Source: Paenibacillus donghaensis | GTDB taxonomy: Bacteria; Bacillota; Bacilli; Paenibacillales; Paenibacillaceae | Reading direction: 5' to 3' | Length of the DNA: 64,000 nucleotides | NCBI RefSeq assembly: GCF_002192415.1 | Contig: NZ_CP021780.1 | Location: 5,456,001 to 5,520,000, forward strand | Part shown: piece by piece, positions 59,494 through 64,000 of the stretch | How positions within the stretch are numbered: position 1 is the stretch's first letter | How the letters are laid out: each line of letters starts with the position of its first letter | Made by a program: the position numbers and the translations under genes | The notes under the pieces: model-generated | What the model saw: only the letters and a program-made list of their open reading frames with translations | Told to the model about the DNA's origin: nothing | Databases searched by the model: none

Positions 59494-60894
59494 TTGTATG
59501 CTGCAACCACGATTCGAGCAGAGCTGGAGAACTTCATACACCAAGAAGGGCTAAACTATAGCCAATTAGGAAAAAGAGCTGGCTTGAATCCTGGAACAGT
59601 CAGTGCCATTTTTAGTGGAAACAAAGTATTTGGTGTCGATCAGTTAGACAGGATGACCACGGTTCTTTCTTTACCTGCTGGCTACTTTTACAACCAGTAT
59701 ATTCAAGAATGTATGATTGAAGCCGTACCAAACTGGCGAAGAATCAGACCTCTCATCTATCGCTGTGCAGAATTGGACAAGTTGGACTGTATCCGTCAGA
59801 TTGTTAATATTTTGCTGGATCACCTGACTTATGCTGTACTGTTGTGGGAAGTTGCTGAAGACTGGTACTCCAAAGGTATTCATCGTCAAGCCTCACTTCT
59901 GTTATATGAAAGTGTAGCTTCTACTGAGCGGCGTCAGTATTCTGAACGCCTAGCTTTATGTCATTACCGAATCTTCACCTTAAGCATCAGCCAGGATCAA
60001 AGCCAGAATTTCAAAGCAGCCTGTCAGTTTGAACCTTTCATTACTCGGCTGGATGAGGTTGATCAGTTGGATGCATTGAAGGATATAGCAAATATCTATA
60101 GATCATTAAAGCAATGGGATAAAGTACAAGAATATGCACAAGATATGGGAAACAAGGCTGAAATTCAATATCACTTGATGCGTAATAGCAAGCAAACGAT
60201 TCAAGATTTGCCAAAAAAACCAAGCAGACCTTTATTTGTCTATATTGCCTATTCCAATCTGTTGCTTGCGAATGTCTATGATGTACAAAAAGATTACCAG
60301 AAAGCATTGGAGTACACCTATGCTTATGCTGATCTAAGTTGGGTCACGGAGACAGATCCTGAAACACAACATTGGGTAAACTTGTTTCAGAAATGGGCCA
60401 TAACAAACACTTACATAAATAAACTTAGGGCCGGGGATCTCAGCGTTCTCCCTGATTACGTTCAAGATATTGAAGGAACAACAGAAATTAACGCAGAATT
60501 ACTTAATATTGTGGAAGTCGCTAATTGCTATAAGGTAGATATAGATCATATTCTTCAACGGTTTGAATCCTATATATTTACTTATGTGCAAGAACAATCA
60601 GAGGATATATACACCCAACAAGTGATCCCTGATGCCTCGGTGCAATTATGTTATCAACTTGCAAAGTATTATTTAAACAAGAATAAGTATACACGCGGCT
60701 TCAATATATTAGGAGAATGTTTAATTAAAGCATCACTAATCAACAATGAGTCGGCTATCATCAATTGCGTTGGATTGTTTGAACATTTTGAGGAATACGC
60801 AACCTCTGAAATAAGAGTAAACTATCAAAAATCTATTAAAAAGGTGTGGGTAATGAATGAAAAAGAAATTAGTCTCGCTCGTACTGATTGCTAG
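59494..60894 (+). CDS. RRNPP-type peptide-sensing transcription regulator (XRE HTH plus TPR)
   Basis: 466 residues. N-terminal XRE helix-turn-helix (about 5-60: LNYSQLGKRAGLNPGTVSAIFSG) followed by an all-helical region of tetratricopeptide-like repeats (about 80-450). This is the layout of PlcR/NprR/AimR-type receptors and of AloR receptors described in Paenibacillus, which bind a small imported peptide in the TPR groove. A 40-residue signal-peptide-bearing ORF overlaps its 3' end, the usual propeptide position. The gene is clearly more AT-rich than its neighbours and is bounded by terminators, suggesting horizontal acquisition. TTG start at 59494 with AAGGGGTGA upstream. Targets unknown. 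Confidence 0.85.
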   Translation: MYAATTIRAELENFIHQEGLNYSQLGKRAGLNPGTVSAIFSGNKVFGVDQLDRMTTVLSLPAGYFYNQYIQECMIEAVPNWRRIRPLIYRCAELDKLDCIRQIVNILLDHLTYAVLLWEVAEDWYSKGIHRQASLLLYESVASTERRQYSERLALCHYRIFTLSISQDQSQNFKAACQFEPFITRLDEVDQLDALKDIANIYRSLKQWDKVQEYAQDMGNKAEIQYHLMRNSKQTIQDLPKKPSRPLFVYIAYSNLLLANVYDVQKDYQKALEYTYAYADLSWVTETDPETQHWVNLFQKWAITNTYINKLRAGDLSVLPDYVQDIEGTTEINAELLNIVEVANCYKVDIDHILQRFESYIFTYVQEQSEDIYTQQVIPDASVQLCYQLAKYYLNKNKYTRGFNILGECLIKASLINNESAIINCVGLFEHFEEYATSEIRVNYQKSIKKVWVMNEKEISLARTDC

Positions 60895-60979
60895 TTTTTT
60901 AGCATTTCTGGTAGTCCCATCCCCATCTCAGCAAGCCGACCCTATTATTAAACCTCTTATCCAAGTAGGAGGAGCTTAA
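60857..60979 (+). CDS. Candidate secreted signalling propeptide (Phr/AloP-like)
   Basis: 40 residues, too short for usual gene callers. It starts at ATG 60857 in another frame, overlapping the last 38 bases of the receptor gene. N-terminal MKKKLVSLVLIASFLAFLVV is a typical signal peptide (positive n-region, hydrophobic core), followed by a Pro/Ser/Gln junction PSPSQQAD and a short C-terminal part ending KPLIQVGGA. Such C termini yield the mature 5-10 residue signal in Phr/AloP systems. AAGGTG lies about ten bases upstream. The ORF ends just before the terminator. Assignment rests on position, size and architecture. Confidence 0.75.
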   Translation: MKKKLVSLVLIASFLAFLVVPSPSQQADPIIKPLIQVGGA

Positions 60980-60995
60980 CGTAAAAAGACATCAA

Positions 60996-61040
60996 AAAAG
61001 ACGATATTCATTCGGAAATAGAGAATGAATATCGTCTTTT
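60996..61040. terminator. Bidirectional terminator
   Basis: Perfect 18-bp inverted repeat (60996-61013 with 61023-61040); T runs on both strands (CTTTTCTT on plus, TTTTTTG on minus). Ends the receptor-peptide cassette and the convergent M24 peptidase gene. Confidence 0.92.
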
Positions 61041-61083
61041 CTTATTTAACCCTTATGAAACGGTTCGCCTTTATTCGGATACT

Positions 61084-62163
61084 TTAATTATAAAACGGTA
61101 GAACAATCAAATCGCTCTTCGGTGATTTGCTTAATGTCCGGCTATCCTCTCTTTGGACCAGAACATCGTCTTCGATACGGACCCCGCCAACCCCCTGCAA
61201 ATATAATCCCGGCTCGATCGTCATAATGGCATACTCTGCAAACTCATGCTCCGACCGGTAGCTGATATAAGGGGCTTCATGAATGTCCAATCCGATGCTG
61301 TGACCGGCGCCATGAGTGAAATGGGTATTCATCCTTTCCCTGATAAAGGGAGCCCGGATGATCGAATCCAGCTCCTTGCTTTTCATTCCGGAGCGGATTG
61401 CGCCGAGTCCTGCTTTTTGTGCCTCCAGCACCAGATAATAGCTATCGTCAAGGCGTGAATCCGGCTGGCCTACGGCAACGGTTCGGGTGATGTCGGAAAC
61501 GTAACCCTCGCAGGTTGCTCCAAAGTCCAGTATCACCATGTCGCCCCGCTCGATTTGTTTAGGGCTGGCTTCACCGTGGGGATAGGAGGAGCGGATACCG
61601 GATGCCACGATGGTAGGGAACGCCGTCTTCTCCGAGCCGTTCCGCTTCATGAAGTATTCCATTTCTGTCGCCACATCGATCTCGGAAACTCCCGGACGAA
61701 TGTAATTGAGAATATGCATGAAGGTTTTGTCTGCTATACGTACAGCTTCCAGGGTACTCCGTAGCTCCTCCTCATCCTTGACCTCACGGAATTTCTCCAC
61801 CCAGCCCATTACAGCCCGTGTGTCAGCCTTGACCAAGGATTTGAACTGTTCTCCGTCGCTGTAGCTCAAATGCGCCCCTTCAAAGCCGACCAGCGGTAAA
61901 CCTAGCTTGTTAATGATTTCCGCTGCTTCATCCATCAAGGACTGGCGCCAGCATACACGCTGGAGCAGATCAGGCAATTCCCCGGCGGCTTGCTCCACAT
62001 AACGGCCGTCTGTGAGGAAGAAAACTTCCTTTTGGGTAACCAGCAAAGCAGAATCTTCACCAGTAAAGCCACACAGATAACGAACATTTTTGGGATTGCT
62101 GATGTACAAGGCCGGAAGGCTTTCCTCCTCCATTGTGCTCAACAGATTTTCAATTCGTCTCAT
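61084..62163 (-). CDS. Xaa-Pro peptidase family protein (M24)
   Basis: 359 residues. N-terminal creatinase-type domain (about 1-125) and a C-terminal pita-bread metallopeptidase fold with the five metal ligands readable: Asp in VILDFGATC, Asp in YVSDITRT, His in HGAGHSIGLDIHE, Glu in MTIEPG and Glu in VRIEDD. Cleaves the N-terminal residue before proline in small peptides. It follows the GH127 gene by 36 bases and is probably in its operon. Confidence 0.92.
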   Translation of the reverse strand: MRRIENLLSTMEEESLPALYISNPKNVRYLCGFTGEDSALLVTQKEVFFLTDGRYVEQAAGELPDLLQRVCWRQSLMDEAAEIINKLGLPLVGFEGAHLSYSDGEQFKSLVKADTRAVMGWVEKFREVKDEEELRSTLEAVRIADKTFMHILNYIRPGVSEIDVATEMEYFMKRNGSEKTAFPTIVASGIRSSYPHGEASPKQIERGDMVILDFGATCEGYVSDITRTVAVGQPDSRLDDSYYLVLEAQKAGLGAIRSGMKSKELDSIIRAPFIRERMNTHFTHGAGHSIGLDIHEAPYISYRSEHEFAEYAIMTIEPGLYLQGVGGVRIEDDVLVQREDSRTLSKSPKSDLIVLPFYN

Positions 62164-62199
62164 TTACCTTCTCACACTCCTCCACGGATTTCATTCTCG

Positions 62200-64000
62200 T
62201 CAAATGGTCTTGATATACAAATGATACGGCTCATGGTTTAATTCCGCCAAAGGGGCAAATTCAAGCTGCTTCTCCTTGAAGACAAAACGGTTGGTCCCCG
62301 CGATTCGCTCTATGCTCTCCTGCACATTTCCTGTGCGGAGGGGCAACTCATAAAAGTCTTTGCGGTCGGATACAGCCGCCAGGATATAGGGACCAAAGGC
62401 GAGAGAGGCGGTATCGTCCTTATCGGGAGCAAATTCCAACCGCAGCTCCGGTGCAAAATGAACGGTTACCTTATCTTGCTTGCGCCAGTCACGGGTTACG
62501 GTGACATAACCGTTCTCTTCGGTAAAAGTAACCTGCTCACCGTTGAGTTCAACCTTGACAGCTCCTTGATGCCAGTAAGGCTTGCGGATCTTTAACCGGG
62601 TTTTCTTCAAGGCCAGAATGGACAGCCCGATCTCTCCAGTAAAGATTTCAGGAACCGCTTGCACCACATGCAGTCCATTGTCTGCATCCAACAGCTCGGA
62701 TGATACAAACAGGTTGACATATAAAGCGTCCGTGTCCTCGAAGTAGACCGCTTCCGTATATTTGAAATGGGCCTCCAGGCCTGTCCCGTGACAGCAGGAG
62801 TTCTCCTCGTCATAGCCCTTTTGCCCGCCGGGGCTGGTGGGCATAAAGTAGGTGCTTGCTCCCAGGCATTCATGGTCGGTTGTCGCAAGAATATGGTTCA
62901 GCATGGTTCTCTCGTAATAATCCATATAATGCACATCATTTTCATACGCATATAGGTGTTTGGTGAGCTTAAGCATGTTATAGGACGCACAGGTTTCGGC
63001 GGTATGCTCCGTCAGATGGGCGCCGATCTTGTTGGGCTGCTTGAACATCTCGCCCTCGCCGGTTCCGCCGATGGAGTAAATATGGGAATTCACAACCGAC
63101 TGCCAGAAGAACTGGGCGATATCATAATACTTCTTCTCTTGGGTTGCCTCAAATATCTTGAGTGCTCCAACCACCTGGGGAATATGCTGATTGGCATGCA
63201 AGGCTCCCAAGGCATCCACTTCTTGCTCCATTGGGAAGAACAGGCGATCATTGTCAAACAGCTTGGCCGCTTTCATATGATTTTCTTTGTCCGTATACGT
63301 ATAGAGCTCAGCCAGTGACTCATTGATCCCCCCAAACTCGCCCGCAATGTACATGCTCCACATCTTGATTAATTGTTCATGCGGCAATGCGCTCAAGCGG
63401 TTGTATACCCAGTCGCCGAGCTTGTCGGCAATGGTTAGTGCCAGTTGGATTCCCGCAATGTGATAGCTGTCCAGCAAGCCGGCAAAAATTTTGTGCAGCG
63501 TGTAATAAGGCGCCCAGATTTCCGGATAGCGCACATATGTTTGAAGCAAATCAAATTGCTCCTCCGAATACGCGCTGATAAAGCCGTACTGGTATCTGTG
63601 ATCTGCTTCAAAGGCCAATTGGACTTTGTTTAATTCTTCAATCAGGTAAGTCAATTTGCCGTAAATCTGCTCGTTGCCCGTTGACGCATAGCACAGAGCG
63701 AGAGCCGACAGATAGTGTCCAGTCGTGTGTCCCTTCAGCAAGCTGTCGGGCGAATCCCAGCCGATCATCTCAGGGGCTCCCAGGGTATGGATCCCGGCTG
63801 CTTTCCTGAAATTGTACAGCATTTGATCATCGTCAACCTTCAACAGGAAGGCCAGTCTTCGATCCTGCGCAGTTTTTAATCGCGATGGCCCACGCAGGTT
63901 TACCTTCTTCGCCGGAAAGGCATGCAGCAAGGCCTGTTTGACGTTCTTCTTCTCGACCGTTTCCTTGACGATGACGGTTGCATCTACCTCGTAAAGCGTG
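62200..64000 (-). CDS. GH127-family beta-L-arabinofuranosidase-like protein (cut by window end)
   Basis: At least 600 residues; the frame stays open to the right edge, so the N terminus lies outside, and the TTG at 63930 should not be taken as the start. (Alpha/alpha)6-barrel features: LKGHTTGHYLSALALCYASTG, GEFGGINESLAELY, IGGTGEGEMFKQPNK, and the cysteine site ENSCCHGTGLE, where the GH127 nucleophile and zinc-binding cysteines sit. Removes beta-L-arabinofuranose from plant glycans or glycoproteins. A C-terminal beta domain follows. Substrate not certain within GH127/DUF1680. Confidence 0.88.
   Translation of the reverse strand, partial: TLYEVDATVIVKETVEKKNVKQALLHAFPAKKVNLRGPSRLKTAQDRRLAFLLKVDDDQMLYNFRKAAGIHTLGAPEMIGWDSPDSLLKGHTTGHYLSALALCYASTGNEQIYGKLTYLIEELNKVQLAFEADHRYQYGFISAYSEEQFDLLQTYVRYPEIWAPYYTLHKIFAGLLDSYHIAGIQLALTIADKLGDWVYNRLSALPHEQLIKMWSMYIAGEFGGINESLAELYTYTDKENHMKAAKLFDNDRLFFPMEQEVDALGALHANQHIPQVVGALKIFEATQEKKYYDIAQFFWQSVVNSHIYSIGGTGEGEMFKQPNKIGAHLTEHTAETCASYNMLKLTKHLYAYENDVHYMDYYERTMLNHILATTDHECLGASTYFMPTSPGGQKGYDEENSCCHGTGLEAHFKYTEAVYFEDTDALYVNLFVSSELLDADNGLHVVQAVPEIFTGEIGLSILALKKTRLKIRKPYWHQGAVKVELNGEQVTFTEENGYVTVTRDWRKQDKVTVHFAPELRLEFAPDKDDTASLAFGPYILAAVSDRKDFYELPLRTGNVQESIERIAGTNRFVFKEKQLEFAPLAELNHEPYHLYIKTI

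Noticed and set aside
53487..61040. Prophage or integrative element around the peptide-sensing cassette
   Set aside because: No integrase, phage structural genes, attachment repeats or tRNA were seen; only the single AT-rich cassette differs from its surroundings.

Overview
The window looks like chromosomal DNA of a spore-forming Firmicute, most probably Paenibacillus. The evidence is gene order rather than a database search. From right to left it carries hemA-hemX-sirohaem dehydrogenase-hemC-cobA/hemD-hemB-hemL, spoVID, valS, folC, then a SPOR protein where spoIIB would be, maf, radC, mreBCD, minCD, spoIVFAB, rplU-prp-rpmA, spo0B, obg, pheB and aromatic/threonine genes. This is the Bacillus backbone with Paenibacillus-type differences: an RNase E/G gene, murC after folC, a cobA-hemD fusion, and no comC.

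Layout. 1-4240: minus-strand rRNA operon (5' part of 23S, spacer, complete 16S, RNase III stem arms, two promoters). 4244-5719: SafA-like coat protein. 6014-10110: hom-thrB-pheA-ilvE amino-acid operon. 10240-13485: pheB and a zinc-ribbon/SPFH envelope cluster. 13651-18281: obg, spo0B, rpmA, prp, rplU with an L21-type leader, RNase G. 18307-25869: SpoIVFB/FA, MinDC, MreDCB, RadC, Maf, DUF4321. 27420-34131: SPOR protein, a glycosyltransferase pair, a diguanylate cyclase pair. 34340-40220: murC, folC, valS with a T-box leader. 40651-45312: acetyltransferase, spoVID, RluA-type synthase. 45309-55717: haem/sirohaem genes. 55954-58980: purine-salvage operon on the opposite strand behind a purine riboswitch. 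59341-61040: an AT-rich cassette with an RRNPP-type peptide receptor and a tiny secreted-peptide gene. 61084-64000: M24 peptidase and a GH127 enzyme cut by the window edge.

How it fits together. Much of the window builds the cell wall, divides the cell and makes the spore (MurC, MreBCD, MinCD, Spo0B, SpoIVFAB, SpoVID, SafA-like protein, SPOR protein), with tetrapyrrole synthesis and translation (rRNA, ValS, L21, L27, Obg).

Most notable. (1) A probable uncharacterised quorum-sensing pair at 59494-60979: an XRE/TPR receptor whose 3' end overlaps a 40-residue signal-peptide-bearing ORF, with two copies of a self-palindromic site around its promoter. (2) Intergenic repeat elements of at least three unrelated sequence families that share one geometry: four short units spaced about 50, 58 and 50 bp, inserted between genes and even between haem genes. 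(3) A purine riboswitch with a variant J3/1 and an apparent ON design before a phosphoribosyltransferase/IMPDH/HPRT operon. (4) Low-complexity insertions inside HemC and the RluA enzyme. Function is inferred from sequence throughout; no alignment or folding program was run.
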